Under the pieces are notes generated by a model. That model ran no database searches, was not told the DNA's origin, and was given only the letters and a program-made list of their open reading frames with translations. A program made the translations under genes and the position numbers. This document shows, piece by piece, positions 18,034 through 25,095 of a DNA stretch of 64,000 nucleotides; within the stretch, counting starts at the first letter, position 1, and every line of letters starts with the position of its first letter. Where the stretch lies: assembly GCA_900079765.1 (NCBI GenBank), contig LT599017.1, forward strand, positions 992,001 through 1,056,000, in the 5' to 3' direction. Source of the stretch: an uncultured Eubacteriales bacterium. Lineage in GTDB: Bacteria; Bacillota; Clostridia; Oscillospirales; Oscillospiraceae.

Positions 18034-18682
18034 AGCTCTTTCCTCCCTTGCGCAGGGCGCAGGTCTCTCGCATGGAGCAGTAGGCGCAGCCCCGGATGCG
18101 AGCTTGTTGGGGTTCGTCCGACAGGCCGATGACGGCGGTCACCGTCTTGACCGGGTTTAGAAGAAGACTTTCCGTGACCGTGACGCCCAGCCGGCGGGGC
18201 GCGTCCAGCGCGGTGCAGAGGCCCGGCTGGAGGGACAGGGGCAGGTCCCCGTAGCCGGGACTGAACCGATCCGTGAGGTACCGCCCCGGCAGACGGGCGG
18301 AGATTTCCCGCTCCGCCTCGTCGCATCCCGCCTCCACCCAGGCGCTGCCGCAGGCGTCCAGGATCACGGCCTTTGCCATATCCCTGGCCTGCTCGGTCCG
18401 CAAAAGAGCGTCAAAGGCGCTTCCCAGGGTACAGGCCAGCAGCGCGGCCTGGTCGCAGGTGGCCAGCATCTTCCGCGCGGAGCGGCCCGTCAGGGCTACC
18501 CCCGCGCCGGTGAGGACAATTTGGCCCTCCTCGTGGACCAGGGGGAAGACCCGGTAAAGGAACCGGGGCCGCAGGGCGGCGGTGAGGCGGCTTGCCACGG
18601 TGCAGGCCTCCCGGCGCAAATCTTCCGGGATGGGCGGCTGTACGCCCAGATAGCGCAGGGCCTCTTCCATATTCAACTCCAC
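18023..18682 (-). CDS. Stand-alone methionine synthase activation (reactivation) domain protein
   Basis: 219 residues matching the MetH activation domain in family features: FSPGYGDLPLSLQPGL near residue 140, which forms the SAM-binding region, and a cysteine-rich end CAYCSMRETCALRKGG. Thermotoga TM0269 is the known precedent for the domain as a separate protein. It would reductively remethylate oxidised cob(II)alamin on MetH with SAM. The frame starts at GTG 18682, with a GGAGGGGG site upstream; an in-frame ATG lies four codons in. The 11-base overlap with metH fits the need for one-to-one partnership. Confidence 0.88.
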   Translation of the reverse strand: MELNMEEALRYLGVQPPIPEDLRREACTVASRLTAALRPRFLYRVFPLVHEEGQIVLTGAGVALTGRSARKMLATCDQAALLACTLGSAFDALLRTEQARDMAKAVILDACGSAWVEAGCDEAEREISARLPGRYLTDRFSPGYGDLPLSLQPGLCTALDAPRRLGVTVTESLLLNPVKTVTAVIGLSDEPQQARIRGCAYCSMRETCALRKGGKSCAR

Positions 18683-18763
18683 AGGGCCACCCCCCTCCTC
18701 TGACTCGGCGTGATTTTATCAGGTTTCTTACTACTATACCGTTTTTTCAGAAAATGTATAGAG

Positions 18764-18800
18764 TGAATTTTTATTAATTATGCCTGAATTTTTATTAATT
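18764..18800. repeat. 16-bp tandem-spaced direct repeat in an AT-rich gap
   Basis: TGAATTTTTATTAATT occurs at 18764-18779 and 18785-18800. The second copy covers the stop codon of the metB-like gene. The 112-bp gap between that gene and the MetH activation gene is otherwise AT-rich, with no clear hairpin or promoter. Confidence 0.8.
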
Positions 18801-19958
18801 CTTTGGGCGCTCCAGTGCCTGGGTCAAATCCGCGATCAAATCCTCCACGTTCTCAAGGCCCACGGAGAGCCTCAGCAGGGTATCGGTGATGCCCAGGCGC
18901 TCCCGAACCTCCGGGGGCACGTCCGGGTGGGTCTGCACCATGGGGTAGGTGATGAGACTCTCAGCGCCGCCCAGGCTCTCCGCAAAGGTGATGAGCTTGA
19001 CATGCTCCAAGATGCGGTGGGCAGTCTCCACGCTGTCGGTGCGGAAAGAGATCATACTGCCCGCGCCCCTGGCCTGGGCGGCGTTAACGGCATAGCCGGG
19101 GTGGGAGGGGAGGCCCACATAAAAGACCTCGCTGACCTGCGGCTGTTCCCCCAGCCACCGCGCGATTTTCCCGGCGTTCTCCTGCTGGCGCTCCACGCGG
19201 ACGGACAGGGTCTTGAGTCCCCGCATGACCAGCCAGCAGTCGAAGGGGGCGAGAACGCCGCCGGTGGTCTTGGCGATAAGCCGCACCCGGTCGGCCAGCT
19301 CCCGGCTGGCGGAGGAGAGGAAACCGGCGATGGTGTCGTTGTGTCCGCTTAAAAACTTGCTTCCGCTGTGAATGACCAGGTCGGCCCCCAGAGCAAGGGG
19401 GTTTTGGAGGCAGGGGGAGAGGAAGGTGTTGTCCACGATGAGGAGGAGGCCGCGCTCCTTGGCCAGAGCCGCGCAGGCGCGCAGGTCGGTAACGTGCATC
19501 ATGGGGTTGCTGGGGGTCTCGATATAGATTGCCTTGGTGTCCGGCCGCAGGGCGGCCTCCAGGCTGGCGAGGTCGGAGCTGTCCACAAAGTCAAACTCCA
19601 GGCCGTTCTTGCGGCTGATGGTATTGAAGAGGCGGATGACACCGCCGTACAGGTCCTCCGAGCAGACGATGTGGTCGCCCGGGGAAAAGAGCTCAAAACA
19701 GGCGCTCGCCGCCGCCATGCCGGAGGAAAAGGCCACGGTGTCCACCGCTCCCTCCAGAGAAGAGACGATCTCCTCCAGCCGCTGGCGGGTGGGGTTTTTC
19801 TCCCGGGTGTAGTCAAAGCCGGTGGACTTGCCCAGGCCAACGTGCCCGAAGGTTGCGGTCTGGTAGATGGGAAAGCTGACGGCTTTGGTGTGCTCTTCAT
19901 AGCCGCGCTCCCCGCCGCCGTGGATACATTGGGTCTCCGGATGGTAGAAGTCGCTCAT
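18795..19958 (-). CDS. Cystathionine gamma-synthase / lyase-type PLP enzyme (MetB/MetC/MetY family)
   Basis: 387 residues of the Cys/Met metabolism PLP family. Landmarks are ETQCIHGGGERGYEEH, YTREKNPTRQRLEE, DLYGGVIRLFNTISRKNG, ADLVIHSGSKFLSGHND with the PLP lysine, and a C-terminal FAESLGGAESLITYP. The open frame extends upstream through the leader, but AGGAGGA at 19966-19972 and the conserved N-terminus select ATG 19958. Synthase, lyase and sulfhydrylase members are hard to separate by eye. Being first in an operon with metH and a MTHFR fusion, under a Met-type T-box, argues for a homocysteine- or methionine-forming role. Confidence 0.88.
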   Translation of the reverse strand: MSDFYHPETQCIHGGGERGYEEHTKAVSFPIYQTATFGHVGLGKSTGFDYTREKNPTRQRLEEIVSSLEGAVDTVAFSSGMAAASACFELFSPGDHIVCSEDLYGGVIRLFNTISRKNGLEFDFVDSSDLASLEAALRPDTKAIYIETPSNPMMHVTDLRACAALAKERGLLLIVDNTFLSPCLQNPLALGADLVIHSGSKFLSGHNDTIAGFLSSASRELADRVRLIAKTTGGVLAPFDCWLVMRGLKTLSVRVERQQENAGKIARWLGEQPQVSEVFYVGLPSHPGYAVNAAQARGAGSMISFRTDSVETAHRILEHVKLITFAESLGGAESLITYPMVQTHPDVPPEVRERLGITDTLLRLSVGLENVEDLIADLTQALERPKN

Positions 19959-20010
19959 AGAATGTTCCTCCTCATGTTTTGCGCGTCCGTGGCGGCGGGC
20001 ACGTAGACCG

Positions 20011-20290
20011 AAAAAAATAAAAACGCCTCGTCTTCCTGAATACAGAAGACGGGCGAATTTCCCGTGGTACCACTTCTCTTTATCCCAGGGGCTGGGGCCC
20101 GGGACCTCTTTCCGGCATCCGACAATGCCTTCCGCTGTAACGGGCGGTCCCCGTCGCGGCCTTGGCCAAAGAGGCCTCGGTGCGCGGCTCCGGAGCCATG
20201 TTCCCCCACCACTGGCCCGCCCCCTCTCAGCATACAAGGGCTCTCTGTGCGGCCTCCTATGGAGTACTCTCTCCTTCATCGCCTGTGAAC
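20011..20290 (-). promoter_or_regulatory. T-box leader, probably methionine-specific, upstream of the metB-metH operon
   Basis: Minus-strand leader RNA with the T-box core GTGGTACCACGGG (20073-20061) preceded by AGAA. A terminator stem of CGCCCGTCTTC type (20055-20024) follows and runs into a T-rich tract (20023-20011). Near the 5' end GATGAAGGAGAGAGTACTCC provides the AGTA loop-E-like side of the specifier loop, and CAGAGAGCC the distal part of stem I. The specifier side reads GGGAACATGGCTCC. By comparison with the glyQS pattern GAAA-GGC-A, the codon is AUG. Uncharged tRNA-Met would pair and stabilise the antiterminator, turning on the methionine genes. The Met assignment is an inference; the T-box itself is clear. 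Confidence 0.88.
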
Positions 20291-20296
20291 CCCTAC

Positions 20297-20325
20297 ATTA
20301 TACATAGGATTTCCCCATCTGTCAA
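20297..20325 (-). promoter_or_regulatory. Consensus promoter for the T-box/metB operon
   Basis: Minus strand TTGACA (20325-20320), 17-base spacer, TATAAT (20302-20297): a perfect sigma-A promoter. Transcription would start near 20290, exactly at the 5' end of the T-box stem I. Confidence 0.92.
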
Positions 20326-20407
20326 TCATAAACGCTTATAAACCTAGTATGTAAATATGAAATAAAAATATGAGCCGAATAGAATAAAATTTTGGAGTCC
20401 CTTTTGG

Positions 20408-20436
20408 TTGACAGCAGCAGGGCTGGGTGCTATTAT
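20408..20436 (+). promoter_or_regulatory. Promoter of the methionine-uptake operon leader
   Basis: TTGACA (20408-20413), 17-base spacer and TATTAT (20431-20436). The start near 20443 lies just before a 12-bp hairpin (20448-20478). It is divergent from the T-box promoter, 83 bases away. Confidence 0.85.
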
Positions 20437-20508
20437 GATAACACAAGGAATCAACATACCGTGTTAGTATGTTGATTCTAAAGTTTCAAGAGAGGACGAA
20501 GAGACAGG

Positions 20509-20592
20509 ATGTGTATGTGTCGCATGGACCGCCGCGGGGAAACCGCGCATATATCCTGTCCGCGGCCCGGCCGAACGCAGGGCAGCGCGTGA
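20509..20592 (+). CDS. Putative 27-residue Met/Cys-rich leader peptide
   Basis: Small ORF from ATG 20509 to TGA 20592, beginning MCMCRMDRRGET, with three Met and two Cys among the first six codons and a third Cys at codon 17. Ribosome-site support is modest: GAGAGG lies some 13 bases upstream and ACAGG just before the ATG. It lies after a good promoter and ends 16 bases before a Rho-independent terminator that precedes methionine-uptake genes. These are the hallmarks of an attenuation peptide whose regulatory codons match the pathway. Stalling at Cys or Met codons would cover the GACAGGAT arm and could prevent termination. Translation is not proven. Confidence 0.55.
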   Translation: MCMCRMDRRGETAHISCPRPGRTQGSA

Positions 20593-20608
20593 GAGCCATT
20601 GTGCTTTT

Positions 20609-20642
20609 GAGCGGGGTGTATGGAAACGCCCCGCTCTTTTTT
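20609..20642 (+). terminator. Attenuator terminator before the methionine-uptake operon
   Basis: An 8-bp stem GAGCGGGG/CCCCGCTC with a 12-base loop is followed at once by TTTTTT. It lies about 140 bases ahead of the first uptake gene, inside the transcript, so it must be bypassed for expression. Confidence 0.85.
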
Positions 20643-20781
20643 GCGCATGCCGCCGGTGTGGACGAAAGGCGGTATGGGCCGCCTGTTTAGATAAATTATT
20701 GCGGCATACTCCAGGTGCGGGCGATGTCGCCGCTGGCGACTTGCCGCCGCGCCGGGAAACGCCGCTGAAAGAGGGAGAACC

Positions 20782-21969
20782 ATGAGTGATTTGAAGAAGG
20801 AAGCACAGGCGCAGCGGGACTATCTCATTGATCTGCGCCGGGAACTGCACAGCCACCCGGAGATCGGTCTCCAGGAGTACCGTACCGCCGACGTCATCGA
20901 GCGGGAGCTCACCCGCTGGAGCATTCCCCACAGCCGTATCGGCGCCACCGGCGTTCTGGGTATCATCCGGGGGACGGGAGCGGGGGGTAAGGCCATCGCC
21001 CTGCGGGCCGATATCGACGCCCTCCCCATCCAGGAGACCAGTGAGGTGGAGTACCGCTCCCAGGTGGACGGCGTGATGCACGCCTGCGGGCACGACGCCC
21101 ACACCGCAAGCCTCCTGGGCGCGGCTAAGATCCTCCAGGAGAACCGGGGCCTCTTCGGCGGTGAGATCCGCCTCATCTTCCAGCCCGCCGAGGAGATCGG
21201 CAAGGGTGCGGGGGATTTTGTGTCCGCCGGGGCCGTGAAGGGCGTGGGCCGGGTTTTGGGTCTGCATACGGCCACCAACCTGGCCGTTGGCACCGTGGGC
21301 ATCACCCCCGGGCTCAACAACGCGGCGGTGGATCATTTCCGAATTTTGGTCCACGGGAAAGCGGCCCACGTATCCACCCCTCAATTGGGGGCCGACGCAC
21401 TGTATATCGCAAGCCATATCGTGGTGGCTCTCCAGGCCCTCGTCACCCGGCGCACCTCCCCGGTGGAGCCCGTTATCATCGGTGTGGGCAAGCTGGCGGC
21501 GGGCACCACCTATAACGCCGTGGCCCAGGACGCCGAGCTGGAGGGCACCACCCGGACCATCTCCCAGAGCACCCGCGAGCGGATGCGGGAGGAGATCACC
21601 CGGACGGTGGAGCAGCTTTCTGCTCTCTACGGCGGTACGGGCGAGGTCATCTGGACCGACGTGACCCCCGCCCTCTCCAACGACGCCCATGTCTCCAAGG
21701 AGGTCGCCGCCGTCGCGGAGGAGCTCTTCGGGGCGGGCCATGTGGTGACGAACCGGCCCCTCTCCCTGGGTGGGGACAACTTCGCCGAGTTTTTAAACGA
21801 AGTTCCCGGGGTATACGCCTATCTGGGCACCGCCAACCCCAGCCTCCCCGGTACCCTGCACCCGGCCCACAACGGGTACTTTAACATCGATGAGGAGGCC
21901 CTGGCGCTTGGCGCGGGCCTGTATGCGGAGTATGCCCTCTGGTACCTGACGGAGGGGGGAGAGGAATGA
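20782..21969 (+). CDS. M20 family N-acyl-amino-acid amidohydrolase
   Basis: 395-residue M20D metallopeptidase of the hippurate hydrolase / aminoacylase type. The dinuclear metal motifs are DGVMHACGHDAHT, FQPAEEIGKGA with the catalytic Glu pair, VLGLHTATN and a C-terminal LHPAHNGYF. A dimerisation domain lies in the middle (HGKAAHVSTPQ). AGAGGGAG precedes the ATG. It is first in an operon with metN, metI and metQ and overlaps metN by four bases. It probably frees methionine, cysteine or a related amino acid from N-acyl forms taken up by the transporter. The exact substrate is inferred only from context. Confidence 0.9.
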   Translation: MSDLKKEAQAQRDYLIDLRRELHSHPEIGLQEYRTADVIERELTRWSIPHSRIGATGVLGIIRGTGAGGKAIALRADIDALPIQETSEVEYRSQVDGVMHACGHDAHTASLLGAAKILQENRGLFGGEIRLIFQPAEEIGKGAGDFVSAGAVKGVGRVLGLHTATNLAVGTVGITPGLNNAAVDHFRILVHGKAAHVSTPQLGADALYIASHIVVALQALVTRRTSPVEPVIIGVGKLAAGTTYNAVAQDAELEGTTRTISQSTRERMREEITRTVEQLSALYGGTGEVIWTDVTPALSNDAHVSKEVAAVAEELFGAGHVVTNRPLSLGGDNFAEFLNEVPGVYAYLGTANPSLPGTLHPAHNGYFNIDEEALALGAGLYAEYALWYLTEGGEE

Positions 21970-22991
21970 TCCGCTTAGAGCACATCAGCAAGCGTTTTTC
22001 CGGAAAAAGCGGCGTGGTGGAGGCGCTGAAGGATGTATCCATCCATGTGGAACAGGGAGACATCTATGGCATTATAGGGTTTTCCGGCGCGGGAAAGTCC
22101 ACCCTGATCCGCATGGTAAACCGGCTGGAGACCCCCGACACCGGCTCCGTCACCGTGGACGCTCAGGCGCTGGCGGACCTCTCGAAAGCCGAGCTGCGGC
22201 AGGTTCGGCGGAAGATCGGCATGGTGTTCCAGCAGTTCAACCTCCTGGACTCCAAGACCGTGTTCCAGAATATCGCGGTGCCCCTGATTCTGGGGGGAGC
22301 CCCAAAAGAGAAGATCCGGGCGCGGGTGGAGGAGGTTATCCGGTTCGTGGAGCTGGAGGATAAACGGGACACCTATGTGAGCCAGCTCTCCGGCGGGCAG
22401 AAGCAGCGGGTGGGCATCGCGCGGGCACTGGCTACCGAGCCCTCCATCCTCCTGTGCGACGAGGCCACCAGCGCCTTGGACCCCAAGACCACCGAGTCCA
22501 TCCTGGCCCTACTCAAGCGCATCAACCGGGAGATGGGGGTCACCATTTTACTCATCACTCACCAGATGCAGGTTATCCAGATGGTGTGCAACAAGGTCGC
22601 CGTCATGGAAAACGGCAAAATCGTGGAGCAGGGCTCGGTGCTGGACGTGTTCGGAAGGCCCCGTGAGGCGGTGACCCAGGAATTCGTCCGCACCGTCATC
22701 AACGACCAGATCCCCGAGAGTATTTTAGAGCTTGTCAAGACCGAGCGCCGGCACTACAGGATCGAGCGGCTCAAATTCGTGGGGGACAGCGTGAAAAAGC
22801 CGGTCATCTCCGAGATCACCAGGACGGCGGGGCTGGAGGTCAACGTCCTCTGTGCCACCGTGCAGGAGATGCAGGACAGCGTCATCTGCCTCTTCGTCCT
22901 CCAGCTCATTGGGCCGGAGGAGCTCATTGAGGCGACCGAGGCGCAGGTCGACGCCCTGGGCGTCCTGCGGGAAAGGGTGGAGGCGGTATGA
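21966..22991 (+). CDS. metN: Methionine ABC importer, ATP-binding protein
   Basis: 341 residues. The ABC domain has Walker A GFSGAGKSTLIRMVNRLE, signature QLSGGQKQRVGIARALA, Walker B LLCDEATSALDPKTT and switch His in LLITHQMQVIQM. The C-terminal 90 residues (VKKPVISEITRTAGLEVNVL) are the NIL domain that senses methionine in MetN proteins and inhibits uptake when methionine is plentiful. It begins inside the stop of the deacylase (ATGA overlap) and ends overlapping metI by four bases. Confidence 0.95.
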   Translation: MIRLEHISKRFSGKSGVVEALKDVSIHVEQGDIYGIIGFSGAGKSTLIRMVNRLETPDTGSVTVDAQALADLSKAELRQVRRKIGMVFQQFNLLDSKTVFQNIAVPLILGGAPKEKIRARVEEVIRFVELEDKRDTYVSQLSGGQKQRVGIARALATEPSILLCDEATSALDPKTTESILALLKRINREMGVTILLITHQMQVIQMVCNKVAVMENGKIVEQGSVLDVFGRPREAVTQEFVRTVINDQIPESILELVKTERRHYRIERLKFVGDSVKKPVISEITRTAGLEVNVLCATVQEMQDSVICLFVLQLIGPEELIEATEAQVDALGVLRERVEAV

Positions 22992-23656
22992 AAGAGAAAC
23001 TATTCGGCGTGACCATTGAAAAGCTCCTTCTCTCCGGGGGTCAGACCTTGTACATGGTGGGCTGGGGGATGCTCATCGGCGGCGTGATCGGCACCGTCCT
23101 CGCCCTCCTGCTGGTTCTGTGCCGCAAGGGGGGGCTGGCGGAGAACCGGGTGGTCTACTTTGTCCTGGAGAACTTTATCAACATCGTGCGCAGCGTCCCC
23201 TTCATCATTTTACTGGTCACCATCATGCCCCTGACCCGGGCCATCATCGGTACTACCATCGGCAGCAAGGCCGCCCTGGTGCCTCTCATCTTCTACATCA
23301 GCCCCTACATGGCGCGGCTGGTGGAGAACAGCTTGCTGGAGGTCTCCCCCGGTATTCTGGAGGCCGCCCAGGCCATGGGGGCCACCAATTTTCAAATCGT
23401 GCGCTACTTCCTCCTGCCCGAGACGCTGGGCTCTATCGTCCTTGCGTTGACCACCGGCACGGTGGGCCTGCTGGGGGCCTCCGCCATGGCTGGGTACTCC
23501 GGGGGCGGCGGCGTGGGCAACCTGGCCCTGACCTACGGGTATGAGAAATTCAATACCCCTTTGATGATTTTTACCGTTGTGATCCTGATCGTTTTTGTCC
23601 AGCTGCTCCAGGCTGTGGGCGGACACCTGTCCCGCCGTCTGCGTGCCCACCGTTAA
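22988..23656 (+). CDS. metI: Methionine ABC importer, permease
   Basis: 222 residues with about five helices, for example MLIGGVIGTVLALLLVL and IIFTV-like segments near the C-terminus. The EAA loop AAQAMGATNFQIVRYFLLPE contacts MetN. The motif NIVRSVPFIILLVTIMPLTR and the C-terminal AGYSGGGGVGNLALTYGY are typical of MetI. Its ATG overlaps the metN stop by four bases. Confidence 0.94.
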   Translation: MKEKLFGVTIEKLLLSGGQTLYMVGWGMLIGGVIGTVLALLLVLCRKGGLAENRVVYFVLENFINIVRSVPFIILLVTIMPLTRAIIGTTIGSKAALVPLIFYISPYMARLVENSLLEVSPGILEAAQAMGATNFQIVRYFLLPETLGSIVLALTTGTVGLLGASAMAGYSGGGGVGNLALTYGYEKFNTPLMIFTVVILIVFVQLLQAVGGHLSRRLRAHR

Positions 23657-23677
23657 TTTGAGAAAGAGGTTATAAAA

Positions 23678-24571
23678 ATGAAAAAGCTCGTCGTTTCCAC
23701 CCTTGCAGCCGCACTCCTGGTATCTCTCGCCGCCTGCGGCGGCCAGGCCGCGGCTCCCTCCGCCAGCTCCACGCCCAGCGCCAGCACCGCTCCCGGCGCC
23801 TCCGCCGCCCCCAGCGAGACCTCCACCCCCGCCGCCGACAAGGGCACCATCACCTACAGCAAGTCCCAGGGGCCCTATACCGAGCTCTTTGAGGCCGCCA
23901 TCGTCCCCATTCTGGAGAAGGAGGGGTACACCCTGAAGGTGGAGGAGCTGTCCGACCTGCTGACCGCCGACATCGCCCTGAACGACGGCGACGTGGACGT
24001 GAACGTGGAGCAGCACACCGCCTATCTCGAGAACTTCAACTCCAATTATAACGGCGACCTGACCCCCATCAGCCCCATTCCCACCGTCCCCGCCGGCATC
24101 TACTCCAGCACCCACAAGAGCCTTGACGAGGTGACCGACGGCGCGCTGGTGGCCGTGCCCAACGACGCGTCCAACACCGCCCGGGCCTATCTCCTGCTCC
24201 AGAAGATCGGCTGGATCAAGCTCAGCGACTCCGTGGACCCCACCTCCGTCACTCAGGATGATATTGTGGAGAACCCCCACAACCTGGTATTCACCGAGAT
24301 GAAGTCCCTGACCATTCCCGCCAGCATGCAGGATTTTGACTACGTGGTCATCACCGGCAGCATCGTCTACAACGCGGGCATCGACCCCTCCTCCGCCCTT
24401 GCCACCGAGGACGTGCTGGACCATCTGGTGCTCCAGGTGGTGGTAAAGGCCGAGAACGTGGATACCGACTGGGCCAAGGCCATCGTTGCCGCCTACCACT
24501 CCGACGAGTTCAAGGCCTATCTCGAGGCCAACAACAACGGCCTCTGGTGGGTTCCCGCCGAGCTGCAGTAA
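23678..24571 (+). CDS. metQ: Methionine-binding lipoprotein (NlpA/MetQ family)
   Basis: 297 residues. The signal peptide ends in lipobox LVSLAACGG, followed by a Ala/Ser/Pro/Thr linker. The NlpA domain shows GPYTELFEAAIVPILEKEG, DVDVNVEQHTAYLENFN, ALVAVPNDASNTARAYLLLQ and a C-terminal WAKAIVAAYHSDEFKAYLE. It captures methionine outside the membrane and hands it to MetI/MetN. GAAAGAGG lies before the ATG. A strong hairpin after the gene separates it from a cupredoxin-like ORF. Confidence 0.95.
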   Translation: MKKLVVSTLAAALLVSLAACGGQAAAPSASSTPSASTAPGASAAPSETSTPAADKGTITYSKSQGPYTELFEAAIVPILEKEGYTLKVEELSDLLTADIALNDGDVDVNVEQHTAYLENFNSNYNGDLTPISPIPTVPAGIYSSTHKSLDEVTDGALVAVPNDASNTARAYLLLQKIGWIKLSDSVDPTSVTQDDIVENPHNLVFTEMKSLTIPASMQDFDYVVITGSIVYNAGIDPSSALATEDVLDHLVLQVVVKAENVDTDWAKAIVAAYHSDEFKAYLEANNNGLWWVPAELQ

Positions 24572-24590
24572 GCAGTCATATAAGGAAAAA

Positions 24591-24639
24591 TCAGCGACGT
24601 GAGGTGTCCGTACCAGGACGCCTCACGTCGTATGGCTGA
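24591..24639. terminator. Strong hairpin after metQ without a T-run
   Basis: A stem CGACGTGAGG-GTCC with its complement is extended by TCAGC/GCTGA. The plus side ends in AAAAAG, so it is a poor intrinsic terminator in that direction. It may attenuate or stabilise the message. Confidence 0.55.
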
Positions 24640-24663
24640 AAAAGTAAAACTTGAGGTGACGAG

Positions 24664-25023
24664 ATGAAAAAGAGTGCCGCGTTGACGGGGCTGGTTCCCG
24701 CATCTTTGGCCGGGAAGGGCGGCGAAACGGTGCTGGCCGCCGTCCGGGAGGGCGACGCACAGTACGTCACCACCCGCCTGCACATCAACGGGTACGACGA
24801 TGTTCAGGTTGCCGCCGGGGATGCGGTGGTCTGGACCATCGTGGCGGAGGAGGGGAGCCTGAACGGGTGCAACAACGAGCTCGTCCTTCCCGCCTTCGAT
24901 CAGCAGGTGTGCCTTCAGGAGGGGGAGAACGTCATCACCTATACCCCCGAGAGAGTGGGCCGCTATGTATATAGCTGCTGGATGGGGATGCTCCGCAATA
25001 CCATCACCGTCGTGGAGACGTGA
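24664..25023 (+). CDS. Small cupredoxin-like protein, apparently lacking an export signal
   Basis: 119 residues. From about residue 35 to the end it reads like the cupredoxin-type domain found at the end of some Firmicute SafE/UreH-like heavy-metal proteins: NGYDDVQVAAGDAVVWTI, GSLNGCNNELVLP and the terminal YVYSCWMGMLRNTITVVE. The N-G-C-N-N and C-W-M-G-M cysteine and methionine residues could bind copper. The N-terminus (MKKSAALTGLVPASLAGKG) is too weak to be a clear signal peptide, so it may be a domain fragment cut from a larger gene. GAGGTGA lies before the ATG. It is placed 92 bases after metQ, with a shared end-of-operon terminator. Function unknown. Confidence 0.6.
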   Translation: MKKSAALTGLVPASLAGKGGETVLAAVREGDAQYVTTRLHINGYDDVQVAAGDAVVWTIVAEEGSLNGCNNELVLPAFDQQVCLQEGENVITYTPERVGRYVYSCWMGMLRNTITVVET

Positions 25024-25033
25024 GTCGTGCAAA

Positions 25034-25078
25034 AAAAAGCCACCGGACGCAGAGTATAGCTGCGTCCGGTGGCTTTTT
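25034..25078. terminator. Bidirectional Rho-independent terminator
   Basis: An 18-bp stem AAAAAGCCACCGGACGCA with nine-base loop, A-rich on the left and T-rich on the right. It ends the met-uptake operon on the plus strand and the GH3 gene on the minus strand. Confidence 0.95.
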
Positions 25079-25095
25079 CTTTCAGATGGGCGCGG

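Larger units (their letters stand above)
20443..20642 (+). promoter_or_regulatory. Structured attenuator leader upstream of M20 deacylase-metNIQ
   Basis: About 200 nt between promoter and terminator. In order: a 5' hairpin GAATCAACATAC/GTATGTTGATTC (20448-20478); a short ORF (20509-20592) starting M-C-M-C-R-M; a long-range stem GACAGGAT (20503-20510) with ATCCTGTC (20553-20560) enclosing a CGCGG/CCGCG hairpin; and a terminator (20609-20642). GCGGGG at 20534-20539 repeats the terminator's 5' arm (20611-20616), so it could compete for the 3' arm and act as antiterminator. This layout fits ribosome-mediated attenuation. No known riboswitch consensus fits beyond a short S-box-like TTCAAGAGAGG. 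Confidence 0.6.

Noticed and set aside
20526-20541. Second T-box on the plus strand (TGGACCGCCGCGG resembling the T-box core)
   Set aside because: The order of bases does not match GGTGGNACCRCG, and no stem I motifs precede it.
20481-20560. SAM-I (S-box) riboswitch in the Met-uptake leader
   Set aside because: TTCAAGAGAGG resembles the S-box start, but the GGCCC, GATGAAACCC and GCAACC core elements are absent and the structure is different. A leader-peptide attenuator fits better.
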